Part shown: in pieces, positions 32,527 to 43,581 of the stretch | How positions within the stretch are numbered: position 1 is the stretch's first letter | Layout: each line of letters starts with the position of its first letter | NCBI GenBank assembly: GCA_036898135.1 | Contig: CM072523.1 | Coordinates: forward strand, 35,602,037-35,666,036 | Direction of reading: 5' to 3' | DNA length: 64,000 bases | DNA from: Oncomelania hupensis | Taxonomy: Eukaryota > Mollusca > Gastropoda > Littorinimorpha > Pomatiopsidae | Notes under the pieces: model-generated | Seen by the model: the letters and a program-made list of their open reading frames with translations, nothing else | Told to the model about the DNA's origin: nothing | Database searches by the model: none | Made by a program: the position numbers and the translations under genes

Positions 32527-34315
32527 CTCCCTCTTCTTCTGCCTCCTCGCACCGTGCCTTGTAGGATGGTCTTTGCAAGGCCTGATGTTCTGGTGACGTA
32601 ACCATGCCATTGGAGTTTCCGTTTCTTCACCACTGTGAGCATGTCATCGTGTTGTCCCATGGCTTGTGTGATGGTCTGTCGGAATTCGTCGTTGGTGATG
32701 TGCTAGGTATAGGAAATGCCCAGACATCTTCTGTAGCACCTCATCTCCATGCTTTGTATTCGTCGTAGTAGATCAGCTGTGAGGGTCCATGTTTCAAAAG
32801 CGTATAGGAAGATGTCGATGACAAGGGAGCACAACAGTCTTACCTTGGAATGTAGAATGATGTCCTGTCTTTCTCAAATGGGCTTCAACCTTGTCAGGGC
32901 CGCAGTTGTTTGTGCTATCTTGGAGAGGACTTCTTGTCCAGACCCATGGTCTGATACAATGGCTCCTAAATATTTGAAGCTATGCACTGTGTTGAGAGAT
33001 TGGCCTTGGACTTTGATGTCCATGTTGATGCCAGCGTCTAGGAAGATGGAGATTACTAGGGAGCACAGCATCCTTACCTTGGAATGTAGGCTGATGTCCC
33101 GTCTTTCCAAATTGGCTTCAACCTTGTCAGGGCAGCAGTTGTTTGTACGAACTTGGAGAGGACTTCCTGTCCGGACCCATGGTCTGGTGCAATGGCTCCT
33201 AAATATTTGAAGCTATGCATTGTGTTGAGAGATTGGCTTTGGACATTAATGTCCATGTTGATGCCATTGGTGTTGTTGGTCATCATTTTGGTCTAATATG
33301 CACGTATTTCTATTCCATAGACTCTGGAGTGGTGTCAAGCCTCTGTACCAGCTGTTCACGTTCTTGTTCCTCTCCAGCTAATCCATCCATGTCATCCGCA
33401 AAACGGAGGTTGAAGAGTGCTCTACCCCTATGTTGATTGTCCCTCCGTGGTCTTCAAGGGCATCTGACATGATGCGCTCTAGGAAGATGTTGAAGATTGT
33501 TGGAGAGAGTAGGCATCCTTGACGCACACCGATTGTTGTTCTGAACCAGTTCCCGATGCGCTGTTGTGGAGGGCTGCACTGGTTGCCTTGTCATACAGGC
33601 TTTTGATGACTTCACTAATTTTAGGGCTGATGTTGTACACTCTCATTGTTGCCCACAGAGCTGCATGCCAGACTCGGTCAAACGCTTTTTTGAAGTCTAC
33701 AAACACATGATATTGATGTTGTTGGTGCTGTGGGTGTTTCTCGCAGATTATTCTGAGGTTGAAAATCTGTTCAGTGGTAAGCTTACTTCGCCCTGCCCTG
33801 AATCCTGCTTGTTCTTCAGCTATTATTTTTTCAGCTTGGGGTTTCAACCTGTTGAGTATTATTTACAGACAGATCTTGCTTGGATGGCTGATGAGGCTGA
33901 TGGTGCGGTAATTTTCAAACTCGTGAAGGTTACCCTTTTTGGGAAGAGCGAAGACAAGCGACTGGGTCCATGTTGTAGGCCACTCCTCACTCTTGAAGTC
34001 TACAAACACATGACATAGGTGTTGTTGGTGCTGTATGTATTTCTCGCAGATTATTCTGAGGTTGAAGATCTGTTCAGTGGTACTTCGCTCTGCCCTGAAT
34101 CCTACTTGTTCTTCAGCTATGATTTGTTCCGCTTGGGGTTTCAACCTGTTGAGTTCAGTATTATTTTCAGGAGGACCTTGCTGGGATCGCTGCTGCCAGA
34201 TCTTTTTCCAGATAATGGTGATGGTGAGGGTGTCAATCTTCGCTTTTCCTCCTGCTTGAAGCAATTCCGCGAGTATGTTGTCCAATCCCGCTGACTTCCC
34301 CTTTTTCAGTGAATG
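32527..34315 (-). mobile_element. RTE-like LINE, rearranged copy
   Basis: Minus-strand LINE from the linker (DWHSLKKGKSAGLDNILAEL) through reverse transcriptase blocks (AGFRAGRS, VDFKKAFDRVWHAALWATM) towards the 3' end. Two internal tandem duplications are visible: the region with SFKYLGAI is doubled (32820-33030 and 33055-33280), as is the region with TTEQIFNLRIICEK (33690-34000 and 34000-34160). The 3' tail is missing. Many frame changes. Confidence 0.85.
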
Positions 34316-35532
34316 CCAGTCGCTTGTCATCACTCTTCCCAGAAAGGGTAACCTTCAGGAATGTGAAAGTACCGCACCATCAGCTTAATCAGCCATCCCG
34401 GCAAGGTCCTCCTAAAAATAATACTCAAAGGGTGAAACCCTAAGCTGGACCCAGTCGCTTGTCATCATTCTTCCCAAAAAGGGTAACCTTCATGAGTTTG
34501 AAAATTACCGCACCATCAGCCTCATCAGCCATCCCAGCAAGGTCCTTCTGTATGACCGAGTCTGGCATGCAGCTCTGTAGGCAATCATGATAGTGAACAA
34601 TATCAGCCCTAAACTTATTGAAGTCATCAAAAGCCTGTATGACAAGACTACCAGTGCAGTCCGCCAATCGGTCAACATTCGTTGTGCGTCAAGGATGCCT
34701 ACTCTTTCCAACACTCTTCAACATCTTCCGAGAGCGCATCATATTAGATGCCCTTGAAGATCACGAAGGCACTGTCAGCATAGGGGGTAAAGCAATGTCC
34801 AATCTCTGTTTTGCGGATGGCATTGATGGATTGGCTGGAGAGGAACAAGAACAAGAATATCTGATACAGAGGCTTGACAACCATCTCCACAGCATATGGA
34901 GTGGAAATAAGTGCAGAGAAGACCAGAATGATGACCAACAACATCAATGACATCAAAGTCCAAGACCAATCAATCCCTCAACACATTGCAAGCTTTAAAT
35001 ATTTAGGAGCATTGCATCAGACAATCGGTCACGACAAGAAATCTTTTCCAAGATCGCAAAAACAACAGCGACCCTGACAAGATTGAAGCTTATTTGGAAA
35101 GACAGGACCATCAGTCTACATTCCAAGGTAAGGCTGCTGCGCTCCATTGTCATCTCCATCTTCCTATGCGCTTGCTTGCGAAACATGGACCCTTCAAAGA
35201 AGAACACAAAACATGGAGATGAGGTGCTACAGAAGAATTTATTTCCTATACCCAGTACTGTACATCACCAACGACGAAGTCCGACAGACCATCACAAGTC
35301 ATTGGACAAAACGATGACATGCTCCAAGTGGTGAAGAAACGAAAAGTCTGATGGCAAGACCATCATGCACGGTGCAAGGAGGCAGAAGAAGAGGGAAACA
35401 GAAAAAGAGGTTGGAGGAAAACATTCGAGGATGGACTGTCTTGACACTGAGCGAAGCCATGAGGGATGCTGAGGACAGAAAAAGATAGAGTACGCTGGTT
35501 AAACGATCATCTGTGGTGCCCCAACGACCTCG
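34316..35532 (+). mobile_element. RTE-like LINE, inverted partner copy
   Basis: Plus-strand LINE sequence running away from the copy at 32527-34315, so the two are joined head to head. A ~125-bp direct duplication (34316-34440 and from 34447) holds the segment encoding a SLVIILPKKGN-like motif. FADGIDGLAGEEQEQ marks the catalytic block with its second Asp changed to Gly. It ends within the conserved 3' region without a GGATA tail. Confidence 0.82.
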
Positions 35533-35539
35533 AATATGA

Positions 35540-35860
35540 TCTGATTCTAAACCCTGCTTGCTCTGCACTTGATAAGTCATGAATATCCGAAAAATCAAAT
35601 ATCATATCATTTAAAATACTAGTAAAAAGCTTACCTACACAAATTAAAATAGTGATATCCCTATAGTTATTAGTATTAAGTGTATCAACGTTTCCGTTAT
35701 AGAAAGGAGAGATTATTCCTAATGCCCATTCATCTGGAATGTTCCCAGTCTGAAGAACAAGATTAAACAAATGGGTTAACACATTTAACAGTTCTGGAGC
35801 AGATGCCTTTAAATAGTTTATAAGTGAGAAATTCGTAGGCAAATGAGGACGAAAAACAGG
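35540..35860 (-). mobile_element. LINE reverse transcriptase fragment of a different family
   Basis: Minus-strand frame with APELLNVLTHLFNLVLQTG, PDEWALGIISPFYNG, NYRDITILICVGKLFTSIL and AEQAGFR. This is the N-terminal reverse transcriptase portion of a CR1/Jockey-like LINE, clearly distinct from the RTE-like copies. It is a fragment only. Confidence 0.75.
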
Positions 35861-36400
35861 GATGTGTGAACAAACAATAACAACAAAATTAAACAAAAAG
35901 CGATGTGTTAACGCGATATTACGCTCATCCTGACATTTATAGGGCTATATCTAAATAAACATTGTAATGTAAAGCAAAGAAATAGACAAATATTTTTTTA
36001 AAAGGATAAAAACGCATCAACGAAAAAAACAACTAAGTAAACAAAAAAACAAACAATCAAGCAAACAAACACCGCGTTGTTTGGATTTTGCTGTACATGA
36101 CAGTCCCAGCACTAATCTACGGCGACGGTAAGAAGGTCCAGGCTTGGCACGGAGAGAAGATAATGCAAGTTTACATGCCCATAACTTCTATTATTGGAAT
36201 GTGCTACGTGTTCTCACGCGTGTATCTTGCGTAATTAAATGTCGCTGAAACAAAAAGCAAGCAAATTAAGGGCTAATGGTTTAAAAAAAAAAACACGTTT
36301 ACTTGAAAAAATAACCAACAAATAAGAGGGAAGCCGTATATATTTTTTTTCTTAGACAACCACGTCCATTTACAAATCGGTTTGAGTTGTGGTCTGTTTT
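35861..36400. other. No gene seen
   Basis: AT-rich DNA with A-rich stretches around 36020-36060 and 36280. No recognised element. Confidence 0.5.
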
Positions 36401-36404
36401 GTTC

Positions 36405-36575
36405 AAACACACACACACACACTCCTACACACACACACGAACACACACACACACACACACATACACACACACCCACACACAAAAGCGCACGCGCAGCGAT
36501 CCCACCCCCTTCAAAAATATAAAATAATAATAACTGCAATATTCTAATAAATAAATTTAACAAAACCCACACACA
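36405..36575. repeat. (CA)n microsatellites
   Basis: CA runs at 36406-36482 with interruptions, and a shorter one at 36568-36578. Confidence 0.9.
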
Positions 36576-36689
36576 CACATGAAACAATTTTTAAAAAATT
36601 GGGAAGAAGGAATTTATTATGGCAAGTTGTGTAGTCTATAGTCGTGTTAAACTTTTACTTTGCTAAGGAGATATTGTGTTGTTAAATGT

Positions 36690-36764
36690 TCTATGTGGAT
36701 GGCTTGTGGCCCAGTTGCTTCGTCGCCGGTTTTCTATGCCGAAGGTTTGAAACCCGTATGATAC

Positions 36765-36814
<50 letters not shown>

Positions 36815-37180
36815 AGGATACTATATACGCGCCTTTTCCCAAAATCAATCAGGCTCAAAGCGCGGCGATCTAAACCAACATACACGCTCACCTGTCTCAT
36901 CCACCCTTACATACACCAAATACACATCCATCACTCAAACAGGTGGTGTAAAGGCAGGGAGATCGCTATTAGAAGACGGAAAGAAAATCGAATTTACAAA
37001 CTAGCGTGACTTAGATACAAGACTTTTGAGGACTGTTAAAAAATTAGATTCGATTTCGATTTCCGTCCTCTAATCGCCACTTTTTTTTACACCACTCATT
37101 TACATGATCCTTTGTCGACCAGCGTCCTAAGCAGCTTGTGATCTGGAAAAGCGCTATATAAAAACGATTAAATAAATAAA
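36690..37180 (+). mobile_element. SINE interrupted by an inverted SINE copy
   Basis: The head of a tRNA-Arg-like SINE (GTCGCCGGTTTTCTATGCCG, 36719-36738) breaks off at ~36767 and its body resumes at ~37006 (GTGACTTAGATACAAGAC, then the TTCCGTCCTCTAATCGCCAC block). Between lies the (AAT)n tail and body of the same family in reverse (36768-37005), matching the reverse complement of 56155-56368. Both are related to the SINE at 55960-56368. Confidence 0.75.
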
Positions 37181-37820
37181 TTAATTAATAAGAATAATTC
37201 ATAAATGCATGCGTGCATAAATAAATAAGTAAATAAATAGGAATAATTTCGTGTGTGACCACATATTTCTTCGATTCGTCTTTCTCCTACAATTATTACA
37301 GGTAACGCTGAGTATTTGCTAACATTTACCCTAGCTTGAGACGCCTTTCACGTGACTTAACTGTAGTTTATGACGTTGAACGTGTCTTACAATCACCGCG
37401 TTACTGGATACAATTTATGAATTTCCCTTAAGAAGTAGCATTTTTATGAACCAAGCAAACAACAGAGCTAACAACGATAAATCGGATGTGTCAAATTCCA
37501 GTATCACCGTTTTATACTTGAAACAAAGGGATAGTAGGGTGGGAACAGGGGTTAGACGGGTGGTGGAGGGGTCATTTTAAGTAGGCTATCCACTTTAAAC
37601 CAAACATTGAATACTTGCTTGGACTATTTGGAGAAGGAAATGACCTTATTAAGAAGACTAGAGCGGTATTGTCTCTCAATTTTAAAGGAAAATATAACAG
37701 AAAGAATTGGAGTATTCAAAATAATAATAAGTTAGTAAATTAATTTTATAAAATAATTTAAAAACATTGAAAAAGAAATAAACAAAAAATAAATAAAAAT
37801 AATCAATGATGATTACGACG
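37181..37820. other. No gene seen
   Basis: AT-rich, with AAAT-rich patches at 37165-37250 and 37730-37800. No domain or transposon end recognised. Confidence 0.5.
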
Positions 37821-37821
37821 A

Positions 37822-37828
37822 CGACGAC

Positions 37829-37860
<32 letters not shown>

Positions 37861-38128
37861 CAACGACTACAACAACAACAACAACAACAACAGTACACAT
37901 TTCTATTCCTTATTTGTCACGTGTGCGTGTATGTGTGTGTGTGTGCGTTTGTTGTGTGTATGTTGTGTGTGTTTGTGTGTGTGTGTCTGTGTTCGTATGT
38001 TGTGTGTGTGTGTTCGTGTGTGTTTATTCTGATTTAATATTTCATGTTTTGCTTTTGCTTTATTTTTTGCTTTGCTGTAATGCGCTATGAGCTCTAGTGA
38101 GGAAGGACGCTGTACAAATGTTAAAAAT

Positions 38129-38168
<40 letters not shown>
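37822..38168. repeat. Cluster of microsatellites: GAT, AAC, GT, AGT
   Basis: (GAT)n at 37828-37860, (AAC)n at 37870-37893, broken (GT)n at 37920-38025 and (AGT)n at 38130-38168. The AGT run follows GAAGGACGCTGTACAAATGT, a typical SINE or LINE 3' end, so it is probably an expanded retroposon tail. Confidence 0.9.
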
Positions 38169-38169
<1 letters not shown>

Positions 38170-38389
38170 TGTAGTTCTAACAAATCAAATGTAGTCGTCG
38201 CTAATCCCCATTGAGTAGGTAATATTCACACTTTTCTGCTATCCTATGCACCAACGGGAATCCCCTCAATGAAACATACTTCCGGTTCTTTCTCCGCGTG
38301 TTTTAGTGAGTTATTTCCAAAAACTCAAGAATAATAACATGTGTCACTGGCCACCAGTATCGTACCCTCACATATATATATATATATTT

Positions 38390-38606
38390 TTTTGCTGCAG
38401 TTTATTATCCCTTTCTATCGCCAGTGGAGCGCCTAAACCCTACCTACCTAACATTATTTGTGAATTTTTGAAAAATATTCGGAAAAACATAACGCCCAGA
38501 TGCTGGCTCGAACCCACACCTGTCAGGCGCCGATGTTTTCTGGCTTGTGGATAAGGCAAGTTAGTCCCGCCTTAGCCCACTTGGCCACAACGCTCGCCTA
38601 ACATAG
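38390..38606 (-). mobile_element. tRNA-derived SINE (Ser/Leu-like head)
   Basis: On the minus strand: GCGTTGTGGCCAAGTGGGCT (A box region), then AAGGCGGGACTAACTTGCC, then the B box GGTTCGAGCC, then CTGGGCGTTATGTTTTTCCG and a body ending near CTGCAGC. The long variable-arm spacing suits a serine or leucine tRNA ancestor. Same family as 11815-12060. Confidence 0.8.
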
Positions 38607-38728
38607 TCAACTACTTCGTGTTTTGTGAAGGTTGCGACGGCGAAGCTATGGAAAAGGCCACAACGCTCGCCTAACATAGTCAACTACTTCGTGTTTTGTC
38701 AAGGTTGCGACGGCGAAGCTATGGAAAA
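38583..38728. repeat. 73-bp tandem duplication
   Basis: Two copies of a 73-bp unit beginning GGCCACAACGCTCGCC (38583 and 38656), differing at one noticed base (GTGAAGG against GTCAAGG). The unit spans the head end of the SINE and its flank, so it arose after SINE insertion. Confidence 0.93.
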
Positions 38729-39320
38729 CTACAAGAGTCTTCAGGTCCTGTTTCACTTTCTGTCGATAATCGACACACCTCCGAAGTCGCCACAAATACA
38801 GGCCTCTACGATTGTTTTTTGCATCCTTGAACTGAGCATGTACTTCCTCCACCGTTTTTATACTTATCCCACTCGTTTTCTGGCTCTAACAATCGTCGTT
38901 TTCTGCAATTTGCCATATTTAAAAGTCACGCATCAAGCTTTGATAAAAGCAAAACAAGCGAGACCGGAACTTGGTTTCATTCTAACCTCGTTTTAATTTA
39001 TAATGGCGATACCCACGAGTTTTTATGAGAGGTGCCGGAAAGTTGTGAATTTATGGGTGATGATTGCGTTTTATTTCTCTTGTATATCGTAAAGTGTCGT
39101 CAGTTGTTATAAATCAGGTTTCTATAGCTATGAAAAAGTATGTTATTGTTACAGAATGTATTTTCTAAATACAAATTATGTATATATGTGTAAAGGTGGA
39201 TTATTATAAAATGTTTGTTTTAGCCTATAGATGTAATGAAAATAATCTTTTAATTTATAAACGGCGAACCATAAATACACGTACTTTTTTGATAATTTAT
39301 TCGGGAATATTTTGTGTTCT
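38729..39320. other. No certain gene; a short minus-strand frame of possible interest
   Basis: On the minus strand, 38852 down to 38646 is open for 68 codons with a charged, non-repetitive composition (EEVHAQFKDAKNNRRG). It runs into the tandem duplication and the SINE, which cannot be coding. I cannot assign a family; it may be chance. Confidence 0.25.
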
Positions 39321-39321
39321 G

Positions 39322-39342
39322 GGGGTTTGTGTGTGTGTGGGT

Positions 39343-39382
<40 letters not shown>
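39322..39382. repeat. (GT)n microsatellite
   Basis: GT run with a GGGTGGG interruption near 39340. Confidence 0.95.
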
Positions 39383-39383
<1 letters not shown>

Positions 39384-39479
39384 GTATGTGCCAGCGCGGA
39401 TTAGAGCATTTGTTTGCTAGCGGAGACAGACAACGTATGTCTTGTCTATTAAAATTTTCCTAAGAAAATAAGGGGTTGT

Positions 39480-39890
39480 TCCGGGACTTGTCCCAGTTTA
39501 ACTCCCCTGTTTAGCTTTTGTGCATTTAGTGTGCTTGGGGTTGACCTGAACCTGTCCCAGCTTCACTCTATGTTTTATAGGTGTTTGTGGTATGTTCTGG
39601 ACTTGTCCAAGTTTTACTAGGGGTGGGAGCTTTTCTGTCCCTGTCCCAGTTAAACTCACCTGTGACCTGTTCTGGACTAATCCCAGTTTAACTTTTATGT
39701 TGCGTGGGGAGGTGGGTGTTCTGGAACTGTTCTATTGTAGCCTAACTCCCGAATAACTGGTTATTTTGAGTAGAAGCGTATAAGTTATATTGGTGAGGGC
39801 TGATATGGAATAGAAGGAAATGTGGGGGGGAGGGGGGAGGAGGGAGTGGGGCCATTCTTGGCCATAACCAGTCTAACTCCCGGGAAGTTA
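39480..39890. repeat. Degenerate tandem array, ~60-bp unit
   Basis: The phrase TTCTGGACTTGTCCCAGTTT followed by AACTCCC recurs about six times with variation (around 39480, 39550, 39600, 39645, 39670, 39730, 39870). It has no similarity to any element here. Confidence 0.7.
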
Positions 39891-40007
39891 ATCTGGACCT
39901 GGATAACAGGATAACAGGAATTTATTTCGCCAATTGACATGTAATAGATACAACAATCGGAATATTATCTGGTCTGAAACTACTCCTGAAAACCAACCTC
40001 TCAACCC

Positions 40008-40230
40008 CACACCCCCCCCCCTCCTCCCTCTCTGACCAAACCCCCCACCCCCACCCCCCACCCCCCAAAAAAATCCCACACATACATACAAACAAACATA
40101 CATACATATACATGTATATATACACACACACAGGCTGTGGCTGCTGTTGCTTTTGTGGTTGTGACTGTTTTGCTGTAACACTCGCACTGGCACAAGTACG
40201 TGCACTGGCTTCCTTGGTCCACACCCTACA

Positions 40231-40261
<31 letters not shown>

Positions 40262-40285
40262 TACACACACACATCCACACACAAA
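40008..40285. repeat. C-rich tract and (CA)n runs
   Basis: A C-rich, G-poor strand at 40008-40072, then CATA/CA repeats at 40078-40132 and 40226-40283. Frames on the minus strand rich in Cys/Val or Gly come only from these repeats. Confidence 0.85.
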
Positions 40286-40437
40286 CCCTTCACATGTTTA
40301 GTGAAGTATTTCATATCTAGCTATTATTGTCTTTCTGTCTTGTTTTTGTCTACATTAGCATTCTATTGAGTTATAAGTTGTATTATATCCATAATTTGTT
40401 TCTCATTATTGTAAATTTTGAATGCTATAGCAGTTCT

Positions 40438-40916
40438 TGTCATTTCCATCTTCCTATACGCTTGCGAAGCATGGACCATTACAGCAGACCTACAACGAAG
40501 AATACAAACCATGGATATGAGGTGCTACAGAAGATTTCTGGGCATTCCTATATACCCAGCACATCAGCAACGACGAAGTCCGACAGACCATCACACAAGC
40601 CATTGGACAACACGATGACATACTCAGTGGTGAAGAAGCGGAAATTCTGATGGTATGGTCACGTCACCAGAGCATCAGATCTTGCAAAGACCATCCTGCA
40701 AGGCACGGTGCAAGGAGGCAGAAGAAGAGGGAGACAGAAAAAGAGGTGGGAGGACAACACTCGAGAATGGACTGGCTTGACACTGAGCGAAGCCATGAGG
40801 GTTGCTGAGGACAGAGAAAGATGCAGTACGCTGGTTAAATGATCATATGTGGTGCCCCAACGACTTTTGAGTTACGGGATAGGTAGGATAGGGTATGATA
40901 GGATTGGATAGGATAG
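40438..40916 (+). mobile_element. RTE-like LINE, 3' end, 12-bp TSD
   Basis: A 479-bp 5'-truncated copy flanked by TATAGCAGTTCT at 40426-40437 and 40917-40928. It encodes fragments of the C-terminal region (near FLYACEAWTITADLQRR) and ends GTTACGGGATAGG followed by GGATA units. Confidence 0.95.
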
Positions 40917-40992
40917 TATAGCAGTTCTGTGTTTTATTCCCATCTATAGGATAGGATTGGATAGGATAGTATAGCAGTTCTGTGTTTTATTC
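40897..40992. repeat. ~50-bp tandem duplication over the LINE tail and TSD
   Basis: ATAGGATTGGATAGGATAG followed by the target duplication and TGTGTTTTATTCC occurs twice in a row. The doubled block spans the LINE-host junction, so it formed after insertion. Confidence 0.9.
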
Positions 40993-41616
40993 CAGTTTCC
41001 ATATCTAGCTAGGTTTTGACTTTGGAACAACTACTGTCAAGCTTGTATTTCTTGGTGCAGGTTATACATAGTTATAAGTAAATACATAAATAAATGCATC
41101 TTAACAACTACAAGCTCTACGCTGAGCAAGATCTCCTTTGAATTGTATATTGTATACCTGCGATGTTCATGCTGTAACAATCCCCCACGATCTCCAGAAC
41201 GTAGTAGCGTCAGGTCGTTCTATTGTTTGTTACAAGTTAGAGTTAAACGTAGTTGTTATTCCCTCTACCTCCGGAGCATTGAAATGACTTGAGGGCAATC
41301 TGGTCTATTATTTAAAGGCAAAGCTATTTGTCGTGCGAACGTCGAACAAGGAAACCTATTACTTAAAGGGGCTGTGACTGAAGGATTTGGGGTTTATTAT
41401 TCATGACAATGATGAGTGTTTTACTTGCTTGGTACTTTCCATTGTTGTCACATTTAAAGATGATGTTATTGGGGACTCGTAGCTCAAACCTTGGCTTTTG
41501 TATAGGCTTTAGTGTTGCAGACCTTTAGTGTTGCAGACAGTGGTCCGAGTGAATACCTGTGAAAAGCGCTTTAAGCAAACATTTTGTCTATTATATATAT
41601 TGCACTATATAAAATT

Positions 41617-41617
<1 letters not shown>
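40993..41617. other. No gene seen
   Basis: Ordinary sequence ending in a SINE or LINE-like 3' end (GTGAAAAGCGCTTTAAGCAA, ~41560) followed by the (AGT)n run. Confidence 0.5.
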
Positions 41618-41687
<70 letters not shown>

Positions 41688-41688
41688 A
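41618..41688. repeat. (AGT)n microsatellite
   Basis: About 23 uninterrupted AGT units. The 168-codon plus frame through it is a repeat artefact. Confidence 0.97.
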
Positions 41689-41882
41689 AGCAACTGCTAA
41701 GCTTGGAATGTTCAGTTTCTCATCCTTGATATGTAAACAAATACACCGTGCTGCGCCATATGCACACTTTCGCTGCTGTACACCTTTTTTTAGTACCAAC
41801 TCTGCTATTAGATCGAAAAATAAGTCATCCAGCGAGGAAGACATTGATTTAGGCCTATTATATTATACCTCTCATGCGGAAC

Positions 41883-43414
41883 TGTCACGTGGGGTTTATG
41901 GGCTCTGCACAATGGAATTATGGACCCTCACGTTTATTCGGTGGGAACTGCTAGTAAGTCACCCTATGAACTACTTTAATAAATTTATTTGTTTAGCTGG
42001 TTCTGTGTTAAGGTTGGGGTACAGAAATAGATAGAAAAATGGTAAAAGATTACTGTCACACTAGCTTTCACACGGCTATGAATCATATGTAGTCCAGCCT
42101 TTTGATAACAGTTAAAATCACACATTTATTTCTCCTACTCTATACAAGATTCTCTAAGTACTAATCTAACTTAAAAAGTCTCTTTCAATGCTACTAGTTC
42201 GATCGCTGATAGTCTAGGCAGCTGTTTTTCTTCCTCGGGCACTTGCTAGTATATTTCATGTAGATTTGGACTGCTGTGGTCCGTTTTACAGTTTCTGAAG
42301 AGTTGGACTACTGTGGTCCTGTTATGATCAGTTTAAGTGCACCTTCGCCTTATGCACTTAACTCATGTGTGGGGTGTTCGAAGTCCTTCTGTGAGGTAGC
42401 TTCTGGTACACCTTTGTCGTTGTGTAGTTGGGTTCCCTTGCCACGCTGTGGGGTCTGACAGGGTGTTTCTTCGGGTCGCTCTTTCCGTCTTGTGCGGTAG
42501 AGTCTCCTCACCCAACTATAGTCGTTTCTGTGGAGTGGGACGCACAGGATAGCTCGGGATAGCTCGCCTGCTCGTCTGTAATATAAGAGACGAAATTCTG
42601 CACAACCCTGAATAATCGGTTTGTGCAGAGCGTCTCACTGAAAGCCAAGTAGCCCTCAGTGATAGCTCCACATCTCTATACATAAGCGACGAACATTCTG
42701 CTACTTCCGGGTTCCACTGGAATCTCACTCTAAATTCCTATACATACATAAATATCAAACGTGGCTAACTATACACATACAGAATTAATAATATTATAAA
42801 CATTCAGTGGTACAGCCACTGGTCTGCAAACATACATATAAGTTAAACAACAGTGGTTCCGTATGGTATGCAACATGGCGGCGCAACCGGTCGTGTTTCG
42901 CCTCGTGCTCGGCTCTTCCACGTGGTCCCGCAAATTCGGATTAACAATTCACATTTATGCATAGCAAATTCCACAAACATAATTTCAACAATAATATAAA
43001 TATATCACGAGGAAACAGAAGGGTGTTCATTTACCTGTCTGACAAGTTCAGGCCCGTTGTGACTTGATAGAATTCTAAGATCCTAAGTCCTGCTTCCTGG
43101 TCTAAGTGTGGCGAGATTTCTCTGCCAGCTTTCTAGCTGTTAACACTTCGGTGTATTCCTCCCAACTGACCAAAACTGTGCGTGGTTTGGACCCAGTCAA
43201 ACTGGCTCCAACCACTTTGCCTAAGCTCTCCCATTGGTTCCAACGGTCCGATTCAAAACTCAAGTGCTGACGTCACTGCGCTGTGTGTGTGGCTCAGGCT
43301 CGCAGTGTGCTGTAATTTAATTGCTGCTGTGTACTATACTAACTCTCTACTGTTACAAAGGCTACACAATGCTAAATAGTCAACCAGCAGAGTTAAAACT
43401 AGCCAGTCGTGACA
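41883..43414 (-). repeat. 3' LTR of element 2
   Basis: On the plus strand it begins TGTCACG and ends CGTGACA, a perfect 7-bp inverted terminal pair. On the minus strand an AATAAA is present at 41984-41989. It carries two copies of the 10-bp unit GATAGCTCGG where the other LTR carries three. Confidence 0.96.
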
Positions 43415-43427
43415 GGCTCCCTCAACT
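43415..43427 (-). promoter_or_regulatory. Polypurine tract of element 2 (weak)
   Basis: The minus-strand sequence before the 3' LTR is GTTGAGGGAGCC, purine-rich but interrupted. It is in the correct position for plus-strand priming. Confidence 0.5.
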
Positions 43428-43581
43428 GAAAAAAGGCGATGACTACTGGATTCGACCTTTTTCTACTACAGAGCCTAGTTTAACACTGCGCTATCCTAGG
43501 GTCCTATTTACAAACTAATTAAGTTGCTCTACCTGAGCTGCAATGCTGTGCCAGGTAGCTATGGACACTAGTGACAGGGTT

